From Pelotomaculum thermopropionicum SI (GTDB lineage: Bacteria > Bacillota > Desulfotomaculia > Desulfotomaculales > Pelotomaculaceae): DNA of 64,000 nt. This document shows positions 34,535-43,924 of the stretch, piece by piece (position 1 is the first letter of the stretch; each line of letters opens with the position of its first letter). The notes below the pieces were generated by a model. That model did not search any database. It was not told the origin of the DNA and saw only the letters and a list, made by a program, of their open reading frames with translations. Location of the stretch: the NCBI GenBank assembly GCA_000010565.1, contig AP009389.1:1550001-1614000 (forward strand), in the 5' to 3' direction. The position numbers were made by a program, and so were the translations under genes.

Positions 34535-34979
34535 TGCTGTTTTTCTTCAAAAATTATTGCAAAAAATCCAGTTATATCAAGGATTCGAGACTGTTATCTT
34601 TGTGAGAAAGTCGAGTTGATTACCTATTATAATCGCAGTCAGTATAGGCTAATGAAAACCTGATTAAGAGCCAAATAAAAAATTTAAGAAAGGTAAGGGT
34701 ATCTGCAGAAGATGTACAATTAATTCACTTAACTAGGAAAATGTAGTTTTGGGTAAGCCGTTGGGAAACGGTTCAGCAAACATGCATTTTTACCAGTGAG
34801 TGATAGTATTGACTTCTGCAGATAGCTTTCGATAACAATACTTTGCTGTAGATTCTGTTGCCTGAGAGTACTATACTTTTCGGTCTAAGGCCATGGGCAA
34901 TAGAAGATATAGTTCTTTTGGTATGGTTAAGGTCTGCAAGGATACTATCCTCTCCGGTAAATTTAGGAGGGTTTTTTTC
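34535..34979 (+). promoter_or_regulatory. Long untranslated leader of the ABC-F gene
   Basis: About 440 bases with no gene I can support. Contains the hairpin CCGTT-GGGA-AACGG (about 34758-34771) and an inverted repeat AGTATTG...CAATACT (about 34806-34843). Long structured leaders that cause ribosome-mediated attenuation are established for several ABC-F resistance genes (vmlR, msr type); no leader peptide is certain here, although an in-frame ATG at 34893 could extend the protein or mark a leader reading frame. Confidence 0.35.
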
Positions 34980-36629
34980 ATGTTGTTAGTAGAATGTAGA
35001 AATCTAAAGAAATCATATGGAGATCGCCTTATTTTAGATATTGAAAATCTATGCATATATGATCAAGATCGCATTGGTATTGTGGGAGTAAATGGGGCAG
35101 GAAAAACAACTCTATTGAATCTTTTAAGCCAAAGAATAGAACCTGATGAAGGATGGGTAAAACTTTTTGGGAAATGTTCCTATATTTCCCAACTAGAGCC
35201 CCCTGAGGAAAAAACAATACAGCAAGAGATGGCTTCAAAATTTAAAGTTCCCCAAATCTATCGGGAGAGTATGAGCGGGGGAGAAAAAAACCGCTTTAAG
35301 CTGGCGGCCAGCTTAAGTCAAAATAATGCTATTATTTTCGCTGATGAACCCACTAGTAATATGGATATAGAAGGGATTCAATTAGTCGAAACCTCCTTAG
35401 CCGAATTTTCTGGAGCCTTAGTCCTGATCTCTCACGATCGAGATTTGCTGGATAGCCTTTGTACCAAAATAATCGAAATAGAAGGAGGGAAAATCAAAAC
35501 CTATTCCGGCAACTATAGTGAATATATTAAGCAAAAGACTGAGGAGCGAAAGCTAGCTCAATTTGAATATGAGCAATATGTTAAGGAAAAGAAGAGACTA
35601 GAAATGATCATAATATCTACTCGAGAAAAAGCAAAATCAATGCGAAAGACTCCCCGAAGGATGGGTAACTCTGAGGCTAGACTCCACAAGATGGGCAATC
35701 AAAAAGCAAAAGCTAATTTGGATCGCGCTATTAAGAATGTGGAGGCAAGAATCCAGCATCTAGAAGTTAAGGAGAAACCCCCAAAAATCGAAAAAATCAA
35801 GTTAGACATTGGGGATGTTCAGAAAATATATAGCAAAGTTGTCATCGAGGGAAAAGGGCTCAATAAGAGCTTTGGGGAAAAAGTTATCTTTAAAGATGCT
35901 CAGTTTTATATAGAAAATGGAGCTAAGGTAGGTTTAATAGGTCCCAATGGATGTGGAAAAACCACTTTGCTAAAAATGATCTTGAACCAAGAGTCCCCAA
36001 TAAAGATTGCTCCTAACGTAAGGATTGGTTATTTCAGTCAGGAGTTAAGTATCTTAGAGGAAAATAAGAGTATCCTCGACAATGTTATGGCAGAAAGCGT
36101 TTATGGGGAGAGTTTTGTTAGAATATTATTGGCCCGCCTTCTTTTCAAAGGAGATAGCGTGTATAAAAAGGTTAGGGTTTTAAGCGGAGGGGAGCGAGTT
36201 AAGGCTTCCTTTGCAAAAATAATATGTAGTGACTTTAACCTATTGATCCTTGACGAACCTACAAATTATCTGGATCTAAACTCTCTGGAAGTGGTGGAAG
36301 AAGTTCTGCGAGAGTATGAACACACCTTACTCTTTGTCTCTCATGATCGGCGCTTTATAAATTCAGTAGCTAATCAGATCATGATTATCGAAGACTACAA
36401 GCTTAAAACCTTCAAGGGTAGCTATGAAGAATATATGGCTAGTAGGACTGAAGTTAGAGACAGGAAAAAAGAGCAGATCGAGGAAGAAATCTTACTATTA
36501 GAAACTCGTTTGACGGAGGTAATAAGTAAAATTTCTATGTCTTCCAGAAAGGATGATCTAGAGCTTTTAGAGGTAGAATACCGTGAAACTTTAAGGCAAA
36601 TCCGCCGTTTGAAAAATCTCCTTGAATAA
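34980..36629 (+). CDS. ABC-F ribosome-protection ATPase (antibiotic resistance type)
   Basis: About 549 aa from ATG 34980 (TAGGAGGG upstream). Two ATPase domains with no membrane segment: Walker A GVNGAGKTT (about residue 37) and GPNGCGKTT (about 321), signatures MSGGEKNRFKLA and LSGGERVKASFA, Walker B IIFADEPTSNMD and LLILDEPTNYLD. The linker between the domains (about 190-260) is long, charged and contains RKTPRRMGNSEARLHKMG, the ribosome-contacting interdomain arm of resistance-type ABC-F (Vga/Lsa/VmlR/CplR group). Probably protects ribosomes from lincosamide, streptogramin A or pleuromutilin drugs; the drug range is inference. AT-rich codon use marks it as acquired. Confidence 0.88.
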   Translation: MLLVECRNLKKSYGDRLILDIENLCIYDQDRIGIVGVNGAGKTTLLNLLSQRIEPDEGWVKLFGKCSYISQLEPPEEKTIQQEMASKFKVPQIYRESMSGGEKNRFKLAASLSQNNAIIFADEPTSNMDIEGIQLVETSLAEFSGALVLISHDRDLLDSLCTKIIEIEGGKIKTYSGNYSEYIKQKTEERKLAQFEYEQYVKEKKRLEMIIISTREKAKSMRKTPRRMGNSEARLHKMGNQKAKANLDRAIKNVEARIQHLEVKEKPPKIEKIKLDIGDVQKIYSKVVIEGKGLNKSFGEKVIFKDAQFYIENGAKVGLIGPNGCGKTTLLKMILNQESPIKIAPNVRIGYFSQELSILEENKSILDNVMAESVYGESFVRILLARLLFKGDSVYKKVRVLSGGERVKASFAKIICSDFNLLILDEPTNYLDLNSLEVVEEVLREYEHTLLFVSHDRRFINSVANQIMIIEDYKLKTFKGSYEEYMASRTEVRDRKKEQIEEEILLLETRLTEVISKISMSSRKDDLELLEVEYRETLRQIRRLKNLLE

Positions 36630-37141
36630 ATCTAAATACCAGGGGGGACGTTCATTGCGGTCGTGATTAATTTCACTTTATTCTTATCTCCTTCCTAAAA
36701 CAATCAAGCACCAAATAAAAAATTTGGTGGAATCTATGTAAACCAAGGGGCTGTTCTCATGGTTAAGTGTTGCGAAAAAGAGCAGAAGAACCGTCACTAC
36801 GTTTCTTGATAATGCAGGAGATATCACTAAGTTTTTTCTAAAGTTTAGTGATTATGGCCACTCGAAAAACAATGAATTTGACAAATAACTTGAACAGTTT
36901 TTAAGAAGTAGCTTTATGTGAATTAACAGTATTACCTAGGATTACGCCTTAACGAGGCAAAGGAATTTTTGCAGCAATAAAGATACATTGAAGAAAAGTA
37001 AAGGATTCCTTGGTAAACGTCGCAAAGTTCTTTAGTTTAACGATACTAATTACATGAAAGAGAATCGACCAAACTGTGCACAGAATGTCGGATGAGTAAA
37101 CGCACCTTTTGATAATATTGATGATGAAAGGAGGTTGTTTG
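36630..37141. other. Non-coding gap between ABC-F and AraC genes
   Basis: About 510 AT-rich bases. Contains a perfect stem CACCAAAT-AAAAA-ATTTGGTG (36711-36731) 80 bases behind the ABC-F stop, perhaps a terminator lacking a U-run; CCAAATAAAAAATTT also occurs at 34673. No gene, tRNA or conserved motif recognised. A ribosome site AAAGGAGG precedes the next gene. Confidence 0.4.
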
Positions 37142-38020
37142 ATGGATTCTTTAAGTAATATGAATAAAGCAATGGAATACATTGAAGAGCACTTAGCAGA
37201 GGAAATTGATTATAGTGAAATATCTAAAATCGCTTATTGTTCAGAGTATCATTTCAAGCGGATGTTTTCTTTTTTAGCAGGCATAAGTTTATCAGAATAT
37301 ATTAGGAGAAGAAGACTAACATTGGCTGCACTTGATTTGAAAGATAATGATTTGAGAATAATTGATGTAGCCGTCAAATACGGCTATAATTCAGCTGATT
37401 CATTTTCCCGTGCTTTTCATTCCCTGCATGGCATTCTCCCTTCTGAGGCAAGGAGTGAGAATATACAATTAAAGGCTTATCCTCGAATGACCTTTCAATT
37501 ATCAATTAAAGGAGGATGCGAAATGAAATATCGTATTGTTGAGAAAGGACCTTTTAAGTTAGTAGGATTTAAGAAGAGAGTTCCAATTATTTTTGATGGT
37601 GTCAATCCAGAGATTGCAAAAATGACTAAACTTTTAACCCCTGAGATTATCAAAAAACTGAAAGTGTTGTCAAATGTAGAACCGACAGGGATTATTAGTG
37701 CATCTACGAACTTCTCGATAGGAAGAATGGAAGAAAAAGGTGAATTAGATCATTACATCGGGGTAGCAACATTAAGTAATGAAACTGCAGGTTTTGATGT
37801 ATTAGAAATTGATGCTAGTACCTGGGTTGTATTTGAATCGATTGGACCATTTCCGGAAACACTTCAAAATGTGTGGGGTAGGATATACTCAGAGTGGTTT
37901 CCGTCTTCAGGATACGAGGCAGCCCCAGGTCCTGAAATTTTATGGAATGAGAGTTCAGATACTGGAAATCCAAAGTATCGAAGCGAAATCTGGATTCCAG
38001 TAAAGAAAAAAGACTATTAA
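37142..38020 (+). CDS. AraC-family regulator with GyrI-like effector-binding domain
   Basis: About 292 aa from ATG 37142 (AAAGGAGG upstream). N-terminal two-helix-turn-helix AraC domain ([39 protein letters not shown] ... [21 protein letters not shown]) and a C-terminal GyrI/SOUL-like domain (about 130-292) that binds small molecules or toxins in related proteins (Rob, BmrR-type). Next to an ABC-F gene it may regulate drug response. Last gene of element 1. Confidence 0.88.
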   Translation: MDSLSNMNKAMEYIEEHLAEEIDYSEISKIAYCSEYHFKRMFSFLAGISLSEYIRRRRLTLAALDLKDNDLRIIDVAVKYGYNSADSFSRAFHSLHGILPSEARSENIQLKAYPRMTFQLSIKGGCEMKYRIVEKGPFKLVGFKKRVPIIFDGVNPEIAKMTKLLTPEIIKKLKVLSNVEPTGIISASTNFSIGRMEEKGELDHYIGVATLSNETAGFDVLEIDASTWVVFESIGPFPETLQNVWGRIYSEWFPSSGYEAAPGPEILWNESSDTGNPKYRSEIWIPVKKKDY

Positions 38021-38539
38021 ATTACATTAATGTTTATTATTGAGGGAGCTCTTGGTAAGAGTGTCCTTTTCGTAAATGGAACGACTAGTCGAAATGTTCC
38101 CATCTACCGATAGTGCAAAAAGTGTCTTTGATTTGTTTTCAACTACCGACAATGTAAAGACATCAATTCACCTCGCTCGTTGCATGTGGAGTGTGTGGTG
38201 TTGATGTCAAGGCTGTAAGCCTTTATTTTACTAGGTTTCCGGAAGTACATCCAAGTTGTCTACTCAACCTAAAGGTTCAAAATACGTACATGGGAACATA
38301 TCGACGATTATTTTTGAGGTAAAATTTGAACTCCAAAATTAGCAGGGTTGAGTTGACAGAATAGATAACGGCCTTTTTTCATAGGGGTTGAGGAGACAGG
38401 AAGGATGTACATTTAATGCAGGTATACTCATTTTCTGAAAAGACTTTATTTATTATGTATATAGTTGTAATATGTTGAAATTGTTCGTTTTTTCGCATAT
38501 AATAAAAATTGGAATTTTGTGTTCTGCGAGGTATTCATA
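38021..38539. repeat. Attachment-site repeat B: junction of elements 1 and 2
   Basis: Core CATGTGGAGTGTGTGGT at 38183-38199 and HVECVVLMSRL-stop readable after it. Left flank (38144-38182) matches the left flank of repeat C (AAGACATCAAT, CTCGT); right flank (38206-38400) matches repeat A. Two copies of CTACCGAYARTGYAAA (near 38104 and 38146) and inverted GGAACAT/ATGTTCC blocks at 38091-38104 and 38292-38304 flank the core. This is the arrangement of an attR joined to an attL. Confidence 0.75.
38475..38503 (+). promoter_or_regulatory. Promoter of the type III restriction-modification operon
   Basis: TTGAAA (38475-38480), 17-nt spacer, consensus TATAAT (38498-38503), 37 nt before the ATG of the small HTH gene. 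Confidence 0.65.
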
Positions 38540-38728
38540 ATGGATTACTTAACGACAAAACAAGCAGCTGAAAAATGGAATATATCCCCACGCAGAGTTC
38601 AAGTTTTATGCGAACAGGGGCGCATTAAGGGCGCTGTTCGTTTGGGTTGGGCGTGGGCTATACCAAAGGATGCGGAAAAGCCTGAAGATGCGAGACGTAG
38701 AAGGAAATTAAAGGAAAAACTGAGGTGA
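38540..38728 (+). CDS. Small helix-turn-helix protein, first gene of the restriction operon
   Basis: About 62 aa from ATG 38540 (GCGAGG upstream). LTTKQAAEKWNISPRRVQVLCEQGRIKGAVRLGWAWAIPKDAEKP is an excisionase/MerR-like winged HTH. It precedes the Res gene by 10 nt. Likely regulates the restriction-modification operon, a control-protein role; this is inferred from position only. Confidence 0.75.
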   Translation: MDYLTTKQAAEKWNISPRRVQVLCEQGRIKGAVRLGWAWAIPKDAEKPEDARRRRKLKEKLR

Positions 38729-38738
38729 GAAAACGATA

Positions 38739-41630
38739 ATGTTTTATAAGATGATTCAGAGAAAAAGAGATATGTGGTACTCTTCTTCAGAGTGTACCAT
38801 TGATGAATTGATATCCTACATAGTTAATAAAGGTGAAATGCGCGACGTACAAATTGATGCAATTAAAACTTATTTGTATTTAAAGATAGCTTGCGAAAAT
38901 AAACCACTGTGGGAATTATTCTCCAGAGGCTATTTTAACAATTTAAATGTTGATGATTTAGAAGTTAAAGCTTCATTAAGAGAGAAATTGCAAAACAATC
39001 CGGCAGCGCTAGCTTTGTATGAGTATTCTACCTTGAAAAATGAGAAAGATGAACAAGTTTCAGAAAAGTTGGAAAAGGCAATAATAAATGAAATTGATAA
39101 TATAGATTTTGTGGATATATTTAAAAAAATCTTTTACAATGTGTCATACACAGATTACCTTTTTAGTCTGCCTATGGGAGCTGGCAAAACTTATTTAATG
39201 GCAGCTTTTATATATTTGGATTTGTATTTTGCTGTAAACGAGCCCGATAATAATGCATTTGCTCACAATTTTATTATATTTGCACCATCAGGCCTAAAAA
39301 GTTCTGTAGTGCCCAGCTTAAAAACTATTAAAAAATTCGATCCTCTATGGATTCTTCCCGATCCTGCTGCCAGTGACATTAAGAGAATCATTAAATTTGA
39401 GATTCTTGATCAAAATAAAGCGGAAAAAAGAAGTAATAAAACAAGAAATCCAAATGTACAGAAAATTGCCGCCTATCAGCCTTTTGATCAATTAATAGGT
39501 TTGGTTGCCATAACCAACGCTGAGAAAGTAATCTTAGACCGCGTTGAAGTCAGGGATGGACAATTAAGTTTATTTGAGGATAGCGAGGATGAAAAGGACA
39601 GGCAGGCTAATGAACTTAGAAATCTGATTGGGAAAATTCCAAATATGGCGATTTTTATTGATGAGGTGCATCACGCTTCAACAGATGAGATTAAGTTGAG
39701 AGCAGTAGTAAACGATTGGATGGAAAAGAACAATACGATCAATTCTGTTATTGGATTTTCGGGTACACCGTATTTAGATAAGGCATATCCTGTTGAAATA
39801 ACGAAAACTTTGAATATAAAAAGTATAGAAATTGCCAATACGGTATATTATTACCCGCTAATTCAAGGGATTGATAATTTCTTAAAGCGTCCTGTGGTTA
39901 AAATTTCAAATCAAGAAGATAGTCTTCAAATTATTGAAGATGGAGTAAGGGATTTTTTGAACACTTATAAGGATAAGACTTACGCGGGAGATTTGACATC
40001 CAAATTAGCGATATACTGCGGTAAAGGAAAGCACAAAAGTGCAATTGATTATCTGGAAGAAGAAGTTTACCCTTGTGTAGCAAAGATTGTGGAAGAATAC
40101 GGGATGGATCCCAAAGAGACTATATTAAAGTATCATAAGGGGAATAAGAAGCATCCCATATCTGCCGAAAGCAAGCTTGAATTTGAAGCGTTGGATATGC
40201 CATTTTCAAAAATACGCATAATACTTCTTGTGCATATAGGAAAGGAAGGCTGGGACTGCCGTAGCTTAACTGGGGTTATCTTGTCGCAAAAAGGCGATTG
40301 TCCCACTAACATGGTGTTGCAGACTTCCTGCAGATGTTTGCGTCAGGTTGAAAAAGGCAAACATGAATCGGCACTGATTTGGCTTAATCAATACAATGCC
40401 GAAAAACTTAACATGCAGCTTGAGAAGAAGCATAATATCTCGATTAGAGAATTTGAAAAAGGTGCAAATAAAGCTGATAAAGAGATTAAGCGTTACAGCC
40501 GGATGGATTATTTAAAACTCCCGAAAATAGACTATTATCAGCTCAGAGTACATTATGATTGCATTATTAAGGGAAAACCCCAAATTTTGAACCCGAAATT
40601 ATCGGATGTTATTACTCCAGAAAGTAAACAAGCCTCCATAGTAAAAATTCAGGATTTTGAACAAAGACTTCTGGGAATGGATGTAAAAAAAGCAATGGAG
40701 ACTGAACCTGTAAATTATAACCGATGGTTATATGATATTAGCAAGGAAAGTTTTGGTATGCTGCCAGTTTCGATATTGAGGCAACATGATGAGTTTTTGC
40801 GCCAGATTTTTAATGAGATCACATTGTTGAAAAATGGTGTTAGATATTTCAGTTCAGTTTTTAACATTAAGATAATTAATCAAAATATACGCAAGCTATT
40901 TTATGAAAAGCGTGATTTGCGAACCACAGAGGAGGTTATCCCACAGGATGCCCGCCTTCTAAAAATTGAAAGCCTGACATCACCAGTGAATACTTCTGAA
41001 CCGGAAAGCTATTATCCACCGCAGGATATAACGGAGAAAATTATTCTAGAAGACAAAGGGCAGCTAAAACCTGATAAAAAGGCTATGGAAATGATGAAGC
41101 TTGCTGAGGAAACCGAAAATTGGGATATTCTTAAACAACTAAAATCGAAATATATGTCTCACCCTGAAAAAGACCGCTCTTTCCACTATCTTCCTTATAG
41201 GCTGGATAGTAATTTTGAAAGGCTTTTATTAAAGCAGGTACTTGCATTAGCTGCAGCAAAAAAACGAAATCTCGAAATATATTATAACGGGGACAACTCG
41301 CTGACTGAATTCAAAATTCGCTGTTATAAAGGAAGCAGTGGGCGTAAACGATATATTGGTACGTATACACCTGATTTTCTAATTATCAAACGTAAGAATG
41401 GGAAAATTTATAAAGCAATAATTGTTGAGACCAAAGGAAGTTTATATGCTAAAGACGAGATCTTTCAGTTAAAGAGAGCCTTTGTTGAAAAAGAGTTTAT
41501 AGAAATCAATCAAAATAAAGCCGGGTATCCGAAGTTTAAGTACCTGTATTTAGAAGATAGTTTGACTGAATCCGAGATCATAATAAAAACAGTAAGCGCA
41601 ATTGAAGATTTTTTTAAGGAGGAAATGTAA
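38739..41630 (+). CDS. Type III restriction enzyme Res-like helicase/nuclease subunit
   Basis: 963 aa. Superfamily 2 helicase: Walker A SLPMGAGKTYLMAA (about residue 145), DEAH-type box IDEVHHAS (about 308), motif III GFSGTPYLDK, C-terminal helicase region RIILLVHIGKEGWDCRSL and QTSCRCLRQ (motif VI). The C-terminus has a PD-(D/E)xK-like nuclease motif, TPDFLI (about 878) and IVETKG (about 897). Needs the Mod subunit to recognise DNA and cuts when two sites face each other in known systems. It touches the Mod gene (41630/41631) and is intact. Gene order Res before Mod is the reverse of most classical type III loci. Confidence 0.85.
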   Translation: MFYKMIQRKRDMWYSSSECTIDELISYIVNKGEMRDVQIDAIKTYLYLKIACENKPLWELFSRGYFNNLNVDDLEVKASLREKLQNNPAALALYEYSTLKNEKDEQVSEKLEKAIINEIDNIDFVDIFKKIFYNVSYTDYLFSLPMGAGKTYLMAAFIYLDLYFAVNEPDNNAFAHNFIIFAPSGLKSSVVPSLKTIKKFDPLWILPDPAASDIKRIIKFEILDQNKAEKRSNKTRNPNVQKIAAYQPFDQLIGLVAITNAEKVILDRVEVRDGQLSLFEDSEDEKDRQANELRNLIGKIPNMAIFIDEVHHASTDEIKLRAVVNDWMEKNNTINSVIGFSGTPYLDKAYPVEITKTLNIKSIEIANTVYYYPLIQGIDNFLKRPVVKISNQEDSLQIIEDGVRDFLNTYKDKTYAGDLTSKLAIYCGKGKHKSAIDYLEEEVYPCVAKIVEEYGMDPKETILKYHKGNKKHPISAESKLEFEALDMPFSKIRIILLVHIGKEGWDCRSLTGVILSQKGDCPTNMVLQTSCRCLRQVEKGKHESALIWLNQYNAEKLNMQLEKKHNISIREFEKGANKADKEIKRYSRMDYLKLPKIDYYQLRVHYDCIIKGKPQILNPKLSDVITPESKQASIVKIQDFEQRLLGMDVKKAMETEPVNYNRWLYDISKESFGMLPVSILRQHDEFLRQIFNEITLLKNGVRYFSSVFNIKIINQNIRKLFYEKRDLRTTEEVIPQDARLLKIESLTSPVNTSEPESYYPPQDITEKIILEDKGQLKPDKKAMEMMKLAEETENWDILKQLKSKYMSHPEKDRSFHYLPYRLDSNFERLLLKQVLALAAAKKRNLEIYYNGDNSLTEFKIRCYKGSSGRKRYIGTYTPDFLIIKRKNGKIYKAIIVETKGSLYAKDEIFQLKRAFVEKEFIEINQNKAGYPKFKYLYLEDSLTESEIIIKTVSAIEDFFKEEM

Positions 41631-43724
41631 ATGGCAATTAAATATGTTCCATATTATCCTGATCCTGTCGAAGGACAAGCTATATTGGATAATTTTAAAA
41701 GAATGCTAAAATATAAAAGCGCAGGAAATGTCAAGAGAAGACTTGAACGAGGAATGCCTTTGTATGAACTGAAAAAAGTTGAAACTGTCGGTAAAAACCC
41801 GAACGGTAATATGTTAATTCGCGGGGAATGCATATCAGCTTGTGCATATTTGAAGGAACAGGGAATTGAAGTAGACCTTGTATACATAGACCCGCCTTTT
41901 GCTAGTGGTGCTGACTATGCAAAAAAGGTATATATACGTCGTAATCCCAAAGTTGCGGAAGCGATAGCCCGAGCTGAACAGGAACTGGACATAGAAGAAC
42001 TTAGAGCTTTTGAAGAAAAAATGTATGGTGATATATGGCGTAAAGAAGATTATCTAAATTGGATGTATGAAAACCTAATGGCAATAAAAAGCGTTATGAG
42101 CGAAATGGCATCCATATACGTGCATTTGGATTGGCATATTGGTCATTATGTAAAAATATTGATGGATGAAGTTTTTGGAGAGGATAATTTCATAAATGAA
42201 ATAATATGGCAGAAAACAACTTCACCGAAAGCTCAATCTGGTAAATTTTCTAATGTACATGATACAATTCTTTTTTATAAAAAAGGTAATGAATACATTT
42301 TCAATAAGCAATACACAGAGTACACAGAAGAATACATCAACGATTTTTACAAATACTATACTCCTGATGGACGTAGGTATAGAATTTCAGATTTTACCCA
42401 AGCCGGACAAGGACCTGGCGCTTATTTCGGGAAAGATGGAAAGTCAAATTATATAGAACCACCAGCTGGGAAGCATTGGATATGGGGCCAAGAAAAAATA
42501 ACTAAAGGCGTTAATACTGGAAAAATAATACTTTCATCTAATAATGTTCCTGGATTGATTAGATATTTAGATGAAATGCCTGGAAATCCTGTGAGGGATA
42601 TTTGGACTGACATTAATGCAATGGGGCCATCTTCAAATGAAGCAACAGATTACACTACACAAAAACCTGAGGTGCTGTTAGAGCGTATTATTAAAGCATC
42701 ATCAAATGAAGGAATGCTTGTAGCTGACTTTTTTGGTGGCAGCGGAGTTACTGCAGCGGTTGCAAATAAGCTTGGCCGTCGCTTTATTCATTGCGATATC
42801 GGCATTAATTCTATCCAGACAACTCGTGACAGGCTTATAGCAGACAAAGCTGAGTTTGATATTTATGAGATTAAGGACGGAGTATCTTTATATAGAAACC
42901 CTGCACAAACAATGGAGAAGATAAAAAAATTAATACCCGGGCTTAAGAATGAAGAAGGTCTAAGTGATTTTTGGGCAGGAGCTATATCTGACAGCAAGTT
43001 GGGTCTGGTACCTGTATATATACCAAACTTAATGGACAGCGGTTCTAAATTGCTTGACAAGGCAATGATGTTCCGCATTATGCATGAGGCTATTCCTGAC
43101 CTTCCATCTAATGTAAAGAAAGTAATTATTTATTATGTTGATGTTGATAATTTGGAGGAAATTCAAAAATTTATTGATGATGAAGAAGATGTCATTATTG
43201 AAATTGAATTGCGAGACTTGAAGGATATACTTGACGATGCGGTATTTGAAGATTATGCTGAGTTTAAAGTTTCAAAAGTACAGGAGTCGCTCATTCCGGA
43301 GTATATAGTTGAAATTACTAATTTTCAAAGTGACAGGGTTAGCCGAAAAATCGATGAGTATAACCAGAAAGGATATGCAAATACATTAATTACATCCGAT
43401 GATGAAGACATAGAAGATGATGATTACGAAGATTACAATGAAGACGGTGAAAATGTTGTGCCTAGCAAGAAAAAGTTTACCCCTATTTTGATTAGCGAAA
43501 CTGGACTTGAATTAATTGAGTATATTTCTCTTGACTGTACTAATCAGGACGGAGTTTGGCACAGTGACAGCGAGATTAAAATTGACAAGCTTGGATATGT
43601 TATTGTAAATGGAACCAAGACTAAAAATTTTTGGGATGGGACCATCAAATGTGAGAAAAAACCTTTGAGGCTAAAGATCCGTAATATTTGTGGCGACGAA
43701 ACGATATGGAAATTATCAGTTTAA
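41631..43724 (+). CDS. Type III-like DNA methyltransferase (Mod), beta-group
   Basis: 697 aa. Motif IV DPPF at about residues 87-90 (VYIDPPFASGADYAKKVYI) lies before motif I DFFGGSGVTAAVANKLGRRFIHCDIG (about 366), the beta-class order of type III and N4/N6 enzymes. A target-recognition region lies between them. The C-terminal 230 residues are acidic (e.g. DDEDIEDDDYEDYNEDGE) and may bind Res. Expected to methylate an adenine in one strand of the site; specificity cannot be read by eye. Followed by a terminator at 43797. Confidence 0.87.
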   Translation: MAIKYVPYYPDPVEGQAILDNFKRMLKYKSAGNVKRRLERGMPLYELKKVETVGKNPNGNMLIRGECISACAYLKEQGIEVDLVYIDPPFASGADYAKKVYIRRNPKVAEAIARAEQELDIEELRAFEEKMYGDIWRKEDYLNWMYENLMAIKSVMSEMASIYVHLDWHIGHYVKILMDEVFGEDNFINEIIWQKTTSPKAQSGKFSNVHDTILFYKKGNEYIFNKQYTEYTEEYINDFYKYYTPDGRRYRISDFTQAGQGPGAYFGKDGKSNYIEPPAGKHWIWGQEKITKGVNTGKIILSSNNVPGLIRYLDEMPGNPVRDIWTDINAMGPSSNEATDYTTQKPEVLLERIIKASSNEGMLVADFFGGSGVTAAVANKLGRRFIHCDIGINSIQTTRDRLIADKAEFDIYEIKDGVSLYRNPAQTMEKIKKLIPGLKNEEGLSDFWAGAISDSKLGLVPVYIPNLMDSGSKLLDKAMMFRIMHEAIPDLPSNVKKVIIYYVDVDNLEEIQKFIDDEEDVIIEIELRDLKDILDDAVFEDYAEFKVSKVQESLIPEYIVEITNFQSDRVSRKIDEYNQKGYANTLITSDDEDIEDDDYEDYNEDGENVVPSKKKFTPILISETGLELIEYISLDCTNQDGVWHSDSEIKIDKLGYVIVNGTKTKNFWDGTIKCEKKPLRLKIRNICGDETIWKLSV

Positions 43725-43796
43725 CCTAGCAAATCTGTGGAAGACATATTGTATTTTATGAAATTACAATAATGAAGAATATAATTTGCCTTTTCC

Positions 43797-43821
43797 AAAA
43801 ACACCCATACGGGTGTTTTTA
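43797..43821 (+). terminator. Intrinsic terminator of the restriction-modification operon
   Basis: AAAACACCC-ATAC-GGGTGTTTTT, a tight stem with a U-run, 73 nt behind the Mod stop. Confidence 0.65.
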
Positions 43822-43924
43822 TATATGGTAAATTTGATTTATCAATCCGGAAAAGGAGTTGATGCCTATGATTGCACTGCTACAGGCATAGATTTTATAA
43901 CAAAACCAAAGGAGGAAATCAATA

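Noticed and set aside
33020-34550. Exact ends and target duplication of the IS4-type element
   Set aside because: Candidate terminal repeats (ATTTTTGAGGAAA against ATTTTTGAAGAAA) match too weakly to claim.
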